The notes: generated from the letters alone by a model not told the origin. A stretch of 64,000 nt of DNA from Mangrovimonas cancribranchiae (GCF_037126245.1 NZ_CP136925.1:1938001-2002000), one strand, 5' to 3'. Shown: positions 53,915 through 64,000, numbered from the stretch's first letter. A program made the numbers and translations.

Positions 53915-55276
53915 ATGGCAACTACAATAACAACCCAAAATCCTTTTAACGAAAAGCCTTTAAACACCTACTCGCTATTTACTAAAAAGCAACTTGAAAC
54001 TGTTTTACAAACCTCTCAAAACACGTTTTTAACATGGCGAGAAACCAAAATAAAAAAGCGTTGCAAATTGTTGAAAAAACTGAAAGCTCTACTTCTTGAA
54101 CGAAAAAACGACTACGCGTTATTAATGGCCCAAGAAATGGGCAAACCAATAACACAAGGTGTTGCCGAAATTGAAAAGTGTGCTTGGTTATGCGATTTTT
54201 ACCGAAAAAACAGTGAAGACTTCCTGGCCGATGACATAATAAAAACCGAAGCTCATGAAAGCTTTATTAGTTACGATCCTTTGGGTATTATTTTATCTAT
54301 TATGCCTTGGAATTATCCTTTTTGGCAAGTCTTACGATTTGCTGTTCCAACATTAACGGCTGGAAATACAGCGGTTTTAAAACACGCTTCTAACGTAACA
54401 GGTTGCGCTTTAGAAATTGAAAAACTATTTAAAGATGCTGGCTATCCCAAAGGTTGCTTTACAACTATTCTAGCCAATCACAAACAAATCGAAACACTTA
54501 TTAATGATAACAGAATTAAAGCTGTTTCCTTAACAGGCAGTGAAACAGCAGGAAGAAAAATTGCTGAAATAGCTGGAAAAAACCTTAAAAAATGCGTGCT
54601 AGAATTAGGTGGGAATAATGCCTGTGTTGTTTTAAACGATGCCGATTTAGATACGCATATAAACACAATGGTAACAGCTAGAATGCAAAATAATGGACAA
54701 AGCTGTATTGCCGCCAAACGCTTTATTGTGGAAGAGGGTATTTATGACACATTTATACAACAATTTCAAGATAAGATAGCACAACTAAATACTGGTAATC
54801 CCGAAGATAATAATACAGAAATTAGTGTTCTAGCAAGAACAGATTTAGCCGAAGAATTAGAACATCAAGTGAAAGAATCTATCAAGCAAGGCGCTATTGT
54901 ATCCTATGGAAACAAAAGAATGAACGCTTACTACCAACCAACTATAGTTACAAATGTAACACCAGAAATGCCCGTTTTTAAAGAAGAAACCTTTGGTCCT
55001 GTAGCAGCCATAATTAAAGTGAAAAATAAGGAAGAAGCTTATAAAATGGCTTCACTTTCTAAATTTGGTTTAGGCTGCATGGTTTTTACTAAAGATACAG
55101 AAGATGCTTTAGCAAGAATTAGTCAAATTGAAGATGGTGCCTTTTTTATTAACGAAATGGTAAAGTCTGATCCACGATTACCTTTTGGTGGCACAAAAGC
55201 TTCTGGTTATGGTAGAGAATTATCAAAAGAAGGAATTTTGGAGTTTGTCAATAAAAAAACCGTGTATTTAAAGTAA
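53915..55276 (+). CDS. NAD(P)-dependent succinate-semialdehyde-type dehydrogenase
   Basis: A 453-residue aldehyde dehydrogenase. The catalytic Cys is in NNGQSCIAAKRF and the general-base Glu in LELGGNNACVV; the nucleotide motif is SLTGSETAGRKIA. Typical phrases such as PWNYPFWQVLRF and YDPLGIILSIMP point to the GabD/Sad-type group. It oxidises succinate semialdehyde (or similar aldehydes) to the acid. There is no GABA transaminase in the window, so the pathway cannot be confirmed. Confidence 0.9.
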   Translation: MATTITTQNPFNEKPLNTYSLFTKKQLETVLQTSQNTFLTWRETKIKKRCKLLKKLKALLLERKNDYALLMAQEMGKPITQGVAEIEKCAWLCDFYRKNSEDFLADDIIKTEAHESFISYDPLGIILSIMPWNYPFWQVLRFAVPTLTAGNTAVLKHASNVTGCALEIEKLFKDAGYPKGCFTTILANHKQIETLINDNRIKAVSLTGSETAGRKIAEIAGKNLKKCVLELGGNNACVVLNDADLDTHINTMVTARMQNNGQSCIAAKRFIVEEGIYDTFIQQFQDKIAQLNTGNPEDNNTEISVLARTDLAEELEHQVKESIKQGAIVSYGNKRMNAYYQPTIVTNVTPEMPVFKEETFGPVAAIIKVKNKEEAYKMASLSKFGLGCMVFTKDTEDALARISQIEDGAFFINEMVKSDPRLPFGGTKASGYGRELSKEGILEFVNKKTVYLK

Positions 55277-55348
55277 TTCTAACTTACACAAAATGAATCT
55301 CTCATTTCGTTTATTTTAATTATATTGGGTGACTAATTATTTTAACTT

Positions 55349-56596
55349 ATGACTAAACGTTTCCTAATTTTACTGTTTGCAATTGTTATTGTTGCATGTA
55401 GTAAAGACGACGACCAAACACAACAAACAACACCTATTTGTAACCCTCCTGAGAATATTACGATAAATAACATTACCTCGGCTAATGCTGAATTACAATG
55501 GGACGAATCTAGCAATGCCAACTCTTATTTAATTGAATATGGAATAAGCGGGTTTTCTTTAGGTAGCGGGGAAACCATAATTACCTCGGAAACGTCAATC
55601 ATATTATTAGGTTTAGAAGGCAATACTACTTACGAGGTTTATATAACAACCATTTGTAGCTCCAGCAATGAAAGCATGACTTCTGATCCTATTAGCTTTA
55701 CAACTACTATCGCTAATGTTATAGCTGAATTTTTGCCAAACTTATCAGATTTAAACTTATATCAAGGTAATTTAAGCAATTTAACACCAAGCAGTAAAAC
55801 GTTTGAATACAACTTAAACACACCTTTATTTACAGATTACGCCCATAAACAACGTCTTATCGCTTTACCTGAAGGCACCACTATGACGTATGTAGACGAT
55901 TTACTTCCTGAGTTTCCTGACAATACTGTAATTAGTAAAACGTTTTTCTACTATAATAACGAGCAAGATGAAAGTCAAGGAAAAACAATTATAGAAACTC
56001 GAATATTAATTAAAAAGAATGGTATCTGGGAAACTGGAAATTACAAATGGAATGAAGCCCAAACCGATGCCACTTTAGATAATACCACAAGCACAACATC
56101 TATTACTTATACCGACCAATCTGGAGCTATTCAAAATGTTAACTATGTTATCCCATCAAACAACGACTGTGCAACTTGCCATGGTAATAACACAACCATT
56201 ACTCCTATTGGACCTAAATTAAGAAACCTTAAACGTGATAATCAAATTCAAGCATTAATTGATGAAAACTTTATTAGTAACCTAACCGATGCTTCTGAAG
56301 TTTCTGCTCTTCCAAACTGGGAAAACACCTCATTATCTCTTGAAGAACGTGCCAGAGCATATTTTGATGTTAATTGCGCACATTGCCATAGTTCTGGTGG
56401 TTCGTGCGAAGACCAATCGCTTTTAAGATTGCGTTACGAAACGCGTTTTAATGAAACTAATATTTATGAAAGCAGTACAGCAATAGCTTACAGAATGTCT
56501 TTTTATCAAGATGGTTTAAGTATGCCTTTTATTGGCACAACCATGGTTCATGATGAAGGTTATGCATTAATTTCAGATTATATTGATAGCTTATAA
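55349..56596 (+). CDS. SO2930-family diheme c-type cytochrome lipoprotein with fibronectin III domain
   Basis: A 415-residue lipoprotein: signal IVIVACSKDDD with Cys 17, a fibronectin type III domain (about 30-120, LQWDESSNANSYLIEYG), then a TIGR03806-type domain with DLNLYQGNLSNLTPS, LFTDYAHKQRLIALPEGT. Two heme c sites are visible, CATCHG and CAHCHSSG. It is a periplasm-facing electron carrier whose partner is unknown. The N-terminal FnIII domain is an addition to the usual core. No related gene is adjacent. Confidence 0.9.
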   Translation: MTKRFLILLFAIVIVACSKDDDQTQQTTPICNPPENITINNITSANAELQWDESSNANSYLIEYGISGFSLGSGETIITSETSIILLGLEGNTTYEVYITTICSSSNESMTSDPISFTTTIANVIAEFLPNLSDLNLYQGNLSNLTPSSKTFEYNLNTPLFTDYAHKQRLIALPEGTTMTYVDDLLPEFPDNTVISKTFFYYNNEQDESQGKTIIETRILIKKNGIWETGNYKWNEAQTDATLDNTTSTTSITYTDQSGAIQNVNYVIPSNNDCATCHGNNTTITPIGPKLRNLKRDNQIQALIDENFISNLTDASEVSALPNWENTSLSLEERARAYFDVNCAHCHSSGGSCEDQSLLRLRYETRFNETNIYESSTAIAYRMSFYQDGLSMPFIGTTMVHDEGYALISDYIDSL

Positions 56597-56688
56597 CTTC
56601 TGTTAATTTTTTATTAAACACGTAAAGCGGTTTAAACCTTTTTCTCATATCTATGTCTTAAAAGTAATAACCTTTAAAATATATCATT

Positions 56689-57120
56689 ATGAAAAAATTA
56701 ATCATAGTCGCCTTGGCCTTTATGGCTTTTACAGTAAATGCCCAAGACCGAAAAATGCGCCATGATAGAATGTCTGATTATTCACCTGAAGAAATTGCTG
56801 AACTTCAAACAAAACGCATGACGCTTAATTTAGATTTAACCGAAGCCCAACAACAAAAAGTAGCTAAAATTAATCTAAAGAACGCCAAAAAGAGACAAGA
56901 AAAAATGCAGGCTTTTAAGGCTAAAAAAGGAGATAGAGAAACCAAACTTACAAAAGAAGAGCGTTTAAAAATAAAACATGACTTTCTTGATAGTCAAATA
57001 GAAACTAAACGCGACATGCGAGAGGTCTTAAATGATGATCAATATGAAAAATGGACTAAAAGCCTAGAACACAAGAAAAGAAGATTCGCCAAAAGAGATG
57101 ATAGGCATAAAAGAAAGTGA
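56689..57120 (+). CDS. Exported helical protein, Spy/CpxP-like
   Basis: A 143-residue protein with a signal peptide ending VNAQ, followed by a highly charged helical domain: SPEEIAELQTKRMTLNLDLTEAQQQKVAK contains the LTxxQ-type motif of Spy/CpxP-like proteins. The rest is Lys/Arg rich. Such proteins act as periplasmic chaperones in envelope stress. The gene is single and ends at a bidirectional terminator. Confidence 0.82.
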   Translation: MKKLIIVALAFMAFTVNAQDRKMRHDRMSDYSPEEIAELQTKRMTLNLDLTEAQQQKVAKINLKNAKKRQEKMQAFKAKKGDRETKLTKEERLKIKHDFLDSQIETKRDMREVLNDDQYEKWTKSLEHKKRRFAKRDDRHKRK

Positions 57121-57126
57121 AAAAAG

Positions 57127-57161
57127 AAAAAAGCATTGGCCTAAAAACCAATGCTTTTTTT
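57127..57161. terminator. Bidirectional terminator between the Spy-like gene and hemL
   Basis: AAAAGCATTGG and CCAATGCTTTT form an 11-bp stem around a CCTAAAAA-type loop, with A and T runs on both sides. Confidence 0.9.
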
Positions 57162-57163
57162 AT

Positions 57164-58450
57164 TTATAAACTAGCAGCTACCTTATCGCAGGCTGCAATA
57201 GTATCGTCTAAGTCATCGTAAGACAGAGCGTTTGTAATAAACCAGGTTTCAAAAGCACTTGGTGCAATATAAACGCCATGATTTAGCATACCATGGAAAA
57301 AGGCTTTAAACTTATCATTATTACCTTTTACTGCAGATTGAAAATCTTTTACTTCATCGTCACTAAAATGAATAGACATCATAGAACCTACTCTATTTAT
57401 AGTATGTTTAATACCATGTTTTGTTAATACTTCGGAGCAACCTTTATGAAGATATTTTGTTTTTTCCTCTAGCTCATTAAAAATAGTAGCTTCATCATTT
57501 AACGCAGACAACATTGCCAATCCAGCTGCCATTGCTAAAGGATTTCCGCTTAATGTTCCTGCTTGATAAACTGGCCCTACTGGTGCTAGATAATCCATAA
57601 TTTCGTTTCGTGCTGCAAAAGCTCCAACAGGCAATCCGCCACCAATTACTTTACCAAAACAAACAATATCGGCATTGACATTATAAAGTTCTTGGGCGCC
57701 ACCTTTGGCTAACCTAAAGCCCGTCATTACTTCATCGAAAACTAAAAGAATGTTATTTGCATCACACAACGCTCGTAACGATTGTAAAAAATTATTTTTT
57801 GGCGGAATACATCCCATGTTACCAGGCACGGGTTCTAAAATTATACAAGCAATATCATCTTTATTGCTTTCTACTATTTGCTTAACATTATCAATGTTAT
57901 TAAACTCTGCTAAAAGGGTGTCTTTTGCAGTTCCTTGTGTTACTCCTGGACTATTGGGTGACCCAAATGTTATTGCGCCACTTCCTGCTTGAATTAAAAA
58001 AGCATCGCTATGGCCATGATAACAACCTTCAAACTTTATAATTTTATCTTTTCCTGTGAATCCTCTAGCCAATCTAACGGCACTCATACAGGCTTCTGTA
58101 CCAGAGTTCACAAACCTGATTTTATCTACATTAGGCACCATGTTTACAGCTAATTCGGCTATTTTGGTTTCTATTTCTGTTGGTGTTCCAAACGAGGTGC
58201 CTTTTTTTGTGGCTTCTATTACTGCATCGACAACAGGTTGGTAGGCGTGACCTAATATCATAGGTCCCCATGAATTAATATAATCGATATATTTATTGTT
58301 ATCCTCGTCAAACAAATAAGGACCTTTTGCTTGGTTTATAAAAATAGGCGTTCCGCCAACGGCTTTAAATGCTCTAACGGGTGAGTTCACACCACCTGGA
58401 ATTACTTGTTCGGCAGCTTTAAATAATGTACTGCTTCTTTCGTATGTCAT
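57164..58450 (-). CDS. hemL: Glutamate-1-semialdehyde 2,1-aminomutase
   Basis: A 428-residue PLP enzyme. The lysine is in [14 protein letters not shown], with the Asp in [11 protein letters not shown] and the class III aminotransferase motifs [10 protein letters not shown] and [15 protein letters not shown]. It makes 5-aminolevulinate in the C5 heme pathway, typical for this phylum. It ends 3 bases after the terminator and is the last gene in a three-gene minus run. Confidence 0.96.
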   Translation of the reverse strand: MTYERSSTLFKAAEQVIPGGVNSPVRAFKAVGGTPIFINQAKGPYLFDEDNNKYIDYINSWGPMILGHAYQPVVDAVIEATKKGTSFGTPTEIETKIAELAVNMVPNVDKIRFVNSGTEACMSAVRLARGFTGKDKIIKFEGCYHGHSDAFLIQAGSGAITFGSPNSPGVTQGTAKDTLLAEFNNIDNVKQIVESNKDDIACIILEPVPGNMGCIPPKNNFLQSLRALCDANNILLVFDEVMTGFRLAKGGAQELYNVNADIVCFGKVIGGGLPVGAFAARNEIMDYLAPVGPVYQAGTLSGNPLAMAAGLAMLSALNDEATIFNELEEKTKYLHKGCSEVLTKHGIKHTINRVGSMMSIHFSDDEVKDFQSAVKGNNDKFKAFFHGMLNHGVYIAPSAFETWFITNALSYDDLDDTIAACDKVAASL

Positions 58451-58463
58451 AAAAATGTGCTTT

Positions 58464-59291
58464 TTAATTAATTGTCAAGACCTGACCAACATCAATATTA
58501 GTTCCTGAAAGATTATTAATTTTTTGTAGTTGTTTAACCGTAAGATTAAATTGTCTTGAAATGGAATACAAAGTGTCTCCTTTTTTTACTACATAATTGT
58601 TTTGAGAATGCGTACTAACTCGAGTAGTATTTGTACTAGCACGACTATAACCATTACCTAACACCTCATCATCAAATTCGTATAATTGGTAACGTTCTAT
58701 TAAGCTTATTAATTTATCTGGGTATTTTCTATCGGTAGCATAACCTGCTGCTTTTAATCCTTTTGCCCAGCCTTTATAGTCGTCTTGTTTTAAATCAAAT
58801 AATCCGCGGTATCGTTTACGTTCGGCTAAGAATTGTGAATGGTCTCTAAATGAATATTTAGAATGATTATACTTTCTAAAACATTCTTGGCGCCTATCAT
58901 CATCATGATAAATTTTAGTACCTGTCCACTCATGACATTTTATTCCGAAGTGATTATTTGCCTCTACAGATAATCGTCCTTTTCCTGATCCAGACTCCAG
59001 AATACCTTGCGCCAAAGTTATACTTGCCGGTATACCATAAAGTTGCATTTCCTCTTGCGCGATAGAACTGAAGTTAGCTATATATGCTTCGGTAGGGTTA
59101 GCATAGGTTGTTTTAGAACCACTTGAATTAGTGTTTTGTTCTGTATTCGTGTTATTGGTTTCATTATTGGTTGTGCGCTTATCTACTACAACACGTTTAG
59201 AATTATTACGTTTTTTAGCTGTTGTTTTTTTTGAAGAACCACAACTAAAAATAAAGATGCTTAGAATTAAATATAATAGTATTTTTTTCAT
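58464..59291 (-). CDS. Glucosaminidase with C-terminal LysM domain (peptidoglycan hydrolase lipoprotein)
   Basis: A 275-residue lipoprotein (lipobox LSIFIFSC, Cys 17) with an Asn/Thr-rich linker, then a glucosaminidase domain: [28 protein letters not shown] holds the catalytic Glu, and the C-terminal LysM is [27 protein letters not shown]. It hydrolyses peptidoglycan glycosidic bonds. It is transcribed with the PLP gene upstream (6 bases) and hemL (13 bases). Confidence 0.95.
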   Translation of the reverse strand: MKKILLYLILSIFIFSCGSSKKTTAKKRNNSKRVVVDKRTTNNETNNTNTEQNTNSSGSKTTYANPTEAYIANFSSIAQEEMQLYGIPASITLAQGILESGSGKGRLSVEANNHFGIKCHEWTGTKIYHDDDRRQECFRKYNHSKYSFRDHSQFLAERKRYRGLFDLKQDDYKGWAKGLKAAGYATDRKYPDKLISLIERYQLYEFDDEVLGNGYSRASTNTTRVSTHSQNNYVVKKGDTLYSISRQFNLTVKQLQKINNLSGTNIDVGQVLTIN

Positions 59292-59297
59292 GACTTT

Positions 59298-60200
59298 TTA
59301 ATCAATTAACGGCAAATTCTTTTTTTCTAGCCTTTTATTCATTCCTGGTATTCCTTGTAAACCACCTGTATGAATGGTTAGTATTTTTGAGTTTTTATTA
59401 AAGTATCCTTTATCAATTAAATCAAAAACACCAAACATCATTTTTCCTGTATAAATGGGGTCTAATGGTATTTGATACGTTTTTTTAAACGTATTAATAA
59501 AACTGATTAATTGGGTATTTATTTTAGCATAACCACCAAAATGATAGTCTTGTATTAACTCCCAATTATCATGTTTTGCAAATTTACGAATATCATCTGA
59601 TAAAAAATCACCTTTCAAGGCTGGAAACCCAAGAATTTTTTGGTGTGGTTTAGAAGCGTTTATAATTCCAGAAATAGTTCCTCCAGTACCAACAGGGCAA
59701 CATATATAATCAAAATCCACATCGCTCTCTGTTAAAATTTCTTCACATCCCTTTACCGCTAATACGTTAGTACCTCCTTCTGGGATTAAATAAAATTCTC
59801 CAAATTCTTTTTTTAGGTTTTCTATAAAGCTAGTTTTAGTTTTATTTCTATAATCTGAACGCGATACAAATTTAAACTGCATACCGCAAGATTGCGAAAA
59901 AGATAGCGTTGGGTTATTGGCTATTTTTGAACTAACCTCTTCGCCTCTAATAATCCCTATAGTTTTAAAACCGTAGACTTTCCCTGCTGCCGCTACCGCT
60001 GCAATATGATTTGAAAAAGCACCTCCAAAGGTCAATAATGTATCAAGCCCAGTGCTTTTTGCAGCTTGTAGGTTGTATTTTAACTTACGAAGCTTGTTCC
60101 CAGAGATGAACTCGTGATTGAGATACTCCTGTTTTATAACGATCTCTCTTTCTTTATATCTTATTGATTTGTTTTTCAAAAAAAATAAAATTATTAACAT
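59298..60200 (-). CDS. PLP-dependent ACC deaminase / D-cysteine desulfhydrase-family protein
   Basis: A 300-residue fold-type II PLP enzyme. The Schiff-base Lys is in SGNKLRKLKYNL (near residue 36-40), the phosphate loop is GTGGTISG, and the substrate motif is TFGGAFSNHIAAVAAAG. The annotated family covers ACC deaminase and D-cysteine desulfhydrase; which one it is cannot be told. The N-terminus begins with a hydrophobic MLIILFFLKNKSIR, so the true start may be later. It is the first gene of the three-gene run with the glucosaminidase and hemL. Confidence 0.85.
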   Translation of the reverse strand: MLIILFFLKNKSIRYKEREIVIKQEYLNHEFISGNKLRKLKYNLQAAKSTGLDTLLTFGGAFSNHIAAVAAAGKVYGFKTIGIIRGEEVSSKIANNPTLSFSQSCGMQFKFVSRSDYRNKTKTSFIENLKKEFGEFYLIPEGGTNVLAVKGCEEILTESDVDFDYICCPVGTGGTISGIINASKPHQKILGFPALKGDFLSDDIRKFAKHDNWELIQDYHFGGYAKINTQLISFINTFKKTYQIPLDPIYTGKMMFGVFDLIDKGYFNKNSKILTIHTGGLQGIPGMNKRLEKKNLPLID

Positions 60201-60324
60201 TTTTATTAAAAAATAATTGCCTTTTTAACAACAAAACTATATGTTTATAAAATAATCCCCTATTTCTAGCAATATATCTCAAACTTCTGTTATGGATATT
60301 TATTTGATGACAAGTCAAAAGTAA

Positions 60325-60792
60325 ATGTTTATGATTAGAAAATTACACCCCATTTTTAAAAAGCGTGTTACAATTAAGGTTCTGATTATTGTTTTATTTA
60401 CACAATTTATCTTTATCCACAGTACAAACGCACAGAACAAAAATAATTGTCCAGAAGAATATTCAATACAAACAACACGTCTGGATGGTTTTAAGCCCAA
60501 CATTGATGACATCAAACTAAATTGGGATTTCTCAAAAACTTCCAAACGTAGCAACCTCAAGCTCGAAATAGTCATTCAGCCTCTCAATGGTTGTTGGAAT
60601 GAACTTGACGGCACTAAAAGATCTGAAGCAAGAACACATACCATCACAAACCTAAACAACAAGCCAACAAACAGTATGATAATTACTTACCAAGATTTGA
60701 TGAGTAAGTGTTTTAAATGGAAGGCTACCTTAATTAGTGACAACTGTAGCGAATCTACCGAATGGAAGTTTGAAAGTATTTATAAAAAATGA
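60325..60792 (+). CDS. Exported hypothetical protein beside the CUB-domain gene
   Basis: A 155-residue protein with a long signal peptide (residues about 1-36, ending TNAQ; an N-terminal basic part MFMIRKLHPIFKKR). The mature region holds five or six Cys (e.g. 'GCWNELDG', 'KCFKWKATLISDNCSEST') and looks like a disulfide-bonded β domain. It is followed by 8 bases to the large secreted gene, so both are co-transcribed. No family is recognised. Confidence 0.6.
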   Translation: MFMIRKLHPIFKKRVTIKVLIIVLFTQFIFIHSTNAQNKNNCPEEYSIQTTRLDGFKPNIDDIKLNWDFSKTSKRSNLKLEIVIQPLNGCWNELDGTKRSEARTHTITNLNNKPTNSMIITYQDLMSKCFKWKATLISDNCSESTEWKFESIYKK

Positions 60793-60800
60793 TCCTACAT

Positions 60801-63800
60801 ATGAAAAGAATATTACTCTTCAAAATATTTACGCTGCTCATAACAGGAACCATTTTTCCCCAAGGAGATTCGGTTGCCACAGCACAACCTTTTTGCTCTG
60901 GAGGTTCTGAATTAGTGTTCCCGAATGTTTCTGGTCAACCTGACGCCACAGATGTAGGATGTCTTGGCTCCATACCAAACCCAGCGTATTATTATTTAAC
61001 CATTGATCAACCTGGCGATCTTGTTTTCACCATTTCGCAGGAGGATACTGGAGGAACTCCTATTGACGTCGATTTTATTGCTTGGGGGCCATTTGCTTCA
61101 ATAGCCGATGCCCAAGCAAACATAACGCTCACCGATTGTCCAACTTGCCCAAACAATACCACCAATCCTAATTTCTATCCATATAACCCCGACAGCATCA
61201 CCGATTGCAGTTTTGATATTGCACCCACAGAAACATTGACCATCAATGGTGCTACGACTGGGGAGATATATGTTGTTCTCATCACAAATTTTAATGGCTC
61301 GCCAGGATTTATTTCATTACAACAAACAAGTGGACTTGGCACCACAAGTTGTGATGGTATACCAGTATGTGGTGGCGAATTTACAGATAGTGGTGGAGAC
61401 ATAGGAGATTACTCCAACAATGAATCTGAAACTTATACTATTTATCCCGCAGTTGCTGGAGGTTTAGTAACCGTAGATTTCACATCATTCAATTTGAGTC
61501 TTGGAGACACCTTAACAGTTTACGACGGCGCTGATACTTCTGCACCAAACCTAGGAAACGTAACAGGCATATCTACTTATACCTCCACCGATACCTCAGG
61601 CGCTTTAACCTTTATTTTCACAAGCAATAGTTCTGGGGTTAGTTCCGGTTGGTACGCCGATGTTACTTGCAGCACGCCACCAGTATGCGGTAGTGTGTTT
61701 TACGATAGCGGCGGTAGTTCAGGAAATTATTCTGACAATGAATATCAAACTTATACTTTTTATCCTGACCAACCCAATCAAGTTATTGAAGCAGTATTTA
61801 CGACTTTTGACATTGAGGACTGTTGTGATACTTTAACGGTTTACGACGGCCCAGACACATCTTCACCTTTAATAGGAGCTTTTTTTGATACTAGCCCAGG
61901 AACAATTACATCAACTCATACAACAGGAGCATTGACTTTTGTTTTTGAAAGTGATTTTTCTGTAACAGATACAGGATGGGAAGCAAACATCAACTGTATT
62001 ACTTTATGTGATGACTACATAACCGCAACCACTGATGGAGACAACTGTGGTCAAGGCACTGTAGATCTAAGCGCAACAGCAACAGCTGGAGCAACCAATT
62101 TTTATTGGTATGAAACCCTTACAGGAGGAACTCCTGTTTCAACCACAACTGGAAATTGGACAACGCCTAACATTTCAAACACAACAACATATTATGTTTC
62201 CGCTTACAATGGAACTTGTGAATCTGAAAGAATCCCTGTAGTAGCCAATATTCTGCCTGAACCAACAGATGTCGTAATTAATTCTACTTTAACGCCACTA
62301 GGAGCAACCAGTTGCAATCTACAATATGCTGAACTAACAGCCTCTGGAGGAGTGTTTAATGGCGCCGCAACTATAACTGTTTTTGAAGAAAACTTCAATG
62401 GAGCTACCTTTCCTACAGGATGGACTGCCAACAACCAAACTACAAATACACAATGGACAATATCAAATACTAATGAAGCCGGAGGAAACGCCAATGAAGC
62501 TATGTTAGACTGGATTTCTGGCACTTCAGATACTGGTACTTGGACTTTAAGATCTCCCTCAATCAATATAGCAGGAGAAACCAATCTTCAATTAAGTTTA
62601 AAACACTATTTATGGCATTATAGTGCAACTTATCCTTACTCTATTTATGTACAGACAAATTTAGATGGTGCTGGATGGGTTAATCAGTATTCAGCGATAA
62701 ATGTAGCCAATAATATTGATCCTGAAACCATCAATATTGACCTTTCCTCTTTAACCGGCAATTCTTTGCAAATCCGATTCCTGATGAATGGTAATCCTTT
62801 TGGATTTTTCTACTGGGCAATAGATGACATCCTCTTAACAGCAGACGCAACACCATCAGCTCAAATAACTTGGTCGCCAACTAATGGTTTATATACAGAT
62901 GCTGGCTTAACTACTCCTTATGCTGGAGGTTTTACTGACACAGTTTACGCAGCTCCTAATGGTACTGAAACCTATACTGCTACCGCAGAAGGCTATAACG
63001 GGTGTGATAAAACTGACACAATAACCATCACCCGGGGAGGTAAAATCTGGAACGGCTCAGTTGACACCGATTGGTATGAAGCTAATAATTGGACGCCTAA
63101 TGGTATACCAACCAATACTGACTGTATTATTATTCCAGATGTTACTACTACAAACAATAGATCTCCTATTGTTATTGGATCTACACCAATACCACCAATT
63201 CCTGGCTACGGAAGAAACCTTACAGTACAAGACAATGGGTATTTAGAAATTCAGCAGTATGCAAACATTATGATTACCGACTGGGTTAATATTGATACTA
63301 ATGGAATGTTATTAGTTAGAAATGGAGGAAACCTAATACAAATAACCAATACTGGAGCTAATGCCATTAACTCTGGAAATATCCATGTACAAAGAACAGT
63401 TTCCAATGTAAATAATCAAGATTACATTTACTGGGCATCACCCACCGATAATTTTAGTGTAGATAACATCTCGCCAGGCACAAATAACAGCTATATTTGG
63501 GAATGGATTCCTACCACAGCCAATACGTATGGTATTTGGCAAAACGCATCGGAAAACATGATTGCCGGAAAAGGCTACATTGTAAGAGGCATTTCGGGAA
63601 CCACCCCTACTACAACAGCAGCCCTCAATACAACCGAATTTATTGGAACTGCGAGAAATGGACAAATTACCAAGCAAATAAGTCATGGTAATTACACAGG
63701 ACCAGACTACCCAGGAGGTGGCAGTACGATTGCAACAGAATTAGACGACAACTGGAATTTAGTTGGAAACCCTTACCCTTCCGCCATTTCTGCCGATGAA

Positions 63801-64000
63801 TTTATAGCTTCAAACGCAACTGTTATCACTGGTAATACGCCTCCTATTTCAGGAACCGTTTATTTATGGAGACATCTTAATGCTCCTAGCAACGCTATTG
63901 GCGATCCTTTTTATGCCGATTACGTATATAATTACGATGCTAACGATTATATAGCATATAATAGTACAGGCTCTAACCCTCCTGGTTTTAATGGGAGTAT
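60801..64000 (+). CDS. Large secreted CUB-domain adhesin-like protein (partial)
   Basis: The frame is open from ATG 60801 to the window end, 1066 codons, with signal peptide (LLITGTIFPQ). Two CUB-like domains are visible (CGGEFTDSGGDIGDYSNNES... and CGSVFYDSGGSSGNYSDNEY..., each ending DTLTVYDG and with conserved aromatics), then Ig-like segments (YYVSAYNGTCES), a choice-of-anchor J-type region (FNGATFPTGW, GGNANEAMLDW) and further β-sandwich repeats. The right end is open; a type IX secretion C-terminal sorting domain would be expected beyond the window. A surface or extracellular binding role is likely. Confidence 0.85.
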   Translation, partial: MKRILLFKIFTLLITGTIFPQGDSVATAQPFCSGGSELVFPNVSGQPDATDVGCLGSIPNPAYYYLTIDQPGDLVFTISQEDTGGTPIDVDFIAWGPFASIADAQANITLTDCPTCPNNTTNPNFYPYNPDSITDCSFDIAPTETLTINGATTGEIYVVLITNFNGSPGFISLQQTSGLGTTSCDGIPVCGGEFTDSGGDIGDYSNNESETYTIYPAVAGGLVTVDFTSFNLSLGDTLTVYDGADTSAPNLGNVTGISTYTSTDTSGALTFIFTSNSSGVSSGWYADVTCSTPPVCGSVFYDSGGSSGNYSDNEYQTYTFYPDQPNQVIEAVFTTFDIEDCCDTLTVYDGPDTSSPLIGAFFDTSPGTITSTHTTGALTFVFESDFSVTDTGWEANINCITLCDDYITATTDGDNCGQGTVDLSATATAGATNFYWYETLTGGTPVSTTTGNWTTPNISNTTTYYVSAYNGTCESERIPVVANILPEPTDVVINSTLTPLGATSCNLQYAELTASGGVFNGAATITVFEENFNGATFPTGWTANNQTTNTQWTISNTNEAGGNANEAMLDWISGTSDTGTWTLRSPSINIAGETNLQLSLKHYLWHYSATYPYSIYVQTNLDGAGWVNQYSAINVANNIDPETINIDLSSLTGNSLQIRFLMNGNPFGFFYWAIDDILLTADATPSAQITWSPTNGLYTDAGLTTPYAGGFTDTVYAAPNGTETYTATAEGYNGCDKTDTITITRGGKIWNGSVDTDWYEANNWTPNGIPTNTDCIIIPDVTTTNNRSPIVIGSTPIPPIPGYGRNLTVQDNGYLEIQQYANIMITDWVNIDTNGMLLVRNGGNLIQITNTGANAINSGNIHVQRTVSNVNNQDYIYWASPTDNFSVDNISPGTNNSYIWEWIPTTANTYGIWQNASENMIAGKGYIVRGISGTTPTTTAALNTTEFIGTARNGQITKQISHGNYTGPDYPGGGSTIATELDDNWNLVGNPYPSAISADEFIASNATVITGNTPPISGTVYLWRHLNAPSNAIGDPFYADYVYNYDANDYIAYNSTGSNPPGFNGS

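Overview
The window looks like a chromosomal piece of a marine-type member of the Flavobacteriaceae (Bacteroidota). Support for this: very AT-rich DNA, promoter -7 boxes of the form TAnnTTTG (best case 23631-23661), weak Shine-Dalgarno signals, a tmRNA tag ending YALAA with no encoded CCA, Bacteroidota-only families (SO2930-type diheme cytochrome, GIN-domain lipoproteins, CUB-domain secreted proteins) and lipoprotein or signal peptides typical of the phylum. I cannot name the species from sequence alone.

Layout. 1-3.4 kb is the end of a surface-polysaccharide locus on the minus strand (FemAB-like transferase, DegT aminotransferase, Wzx flippase running off the edge). 3.5-9.1 kb is housekeeping: typA, kdsA (Kdo, lipopolysaccharide core), two oxidoreductases. 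ssrA (tmRNA) lies at 9.24-9.64 kb and is followed by accessory DNA. 10.8-18.6 kb holds a hydrolase, two AraC regulators (one frameshifted) and a small AhpD/NTF2/DUF4405-type cluster. 18.6-21.5 kb is the most unusual part: single small genes on the minus strand separated by imperfect palindromes, a duplicated 226-bp segment carrying a structured element, and remnants of polymorphic-toxin C-termini next to a candidate immunity gene.

21.5-23.5 kb is a thiol/rhodanese group. 23.63-30.14 kb is a complete trpEGDCFBA operon with a visible promoter, a 20-residue leader peptide containing Trp-Trp-Trp and an attenuator hairpin. 30.1-34.9 kb is mixed housekeeping. 34.8-41.7 kb is the RDD / SpoIIM / DUF4129 / DUF4350 / MoxR / DUF58 group, a conserved membrane and AAA+/vWA assembly. 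42.2-43.8 kb is a divergent dps-oxyR pair; the OxyR copy keeps the redox cysteines at exactly positions 199 and 208. 45.6-50.0 kb links DUF4870, PadR, PspC and two GIN-domain proteins, an envelope-stress type set. 50.1-52.6 kb is YceI-porin-YceI. The rest holds trxB, a semialdehyde dehydrogenase, a diheme lipoprotein, hemL, a glucosaminidase and a large secreted CUB-domain protein that runs off the right edge.

The best candidates for something undescribed are the duplicated structured element with its 85-residue partner (20.08-20.31 and 21.31-21.53 kb), the cassette-like palindromes at 18.7, 19.2 and 10.6-10.8 kb, and the toxin-tip/immunity debris at 20.58-21.30 kb. All identifications are from reading the sequence and general family knowledge; no database search was run.
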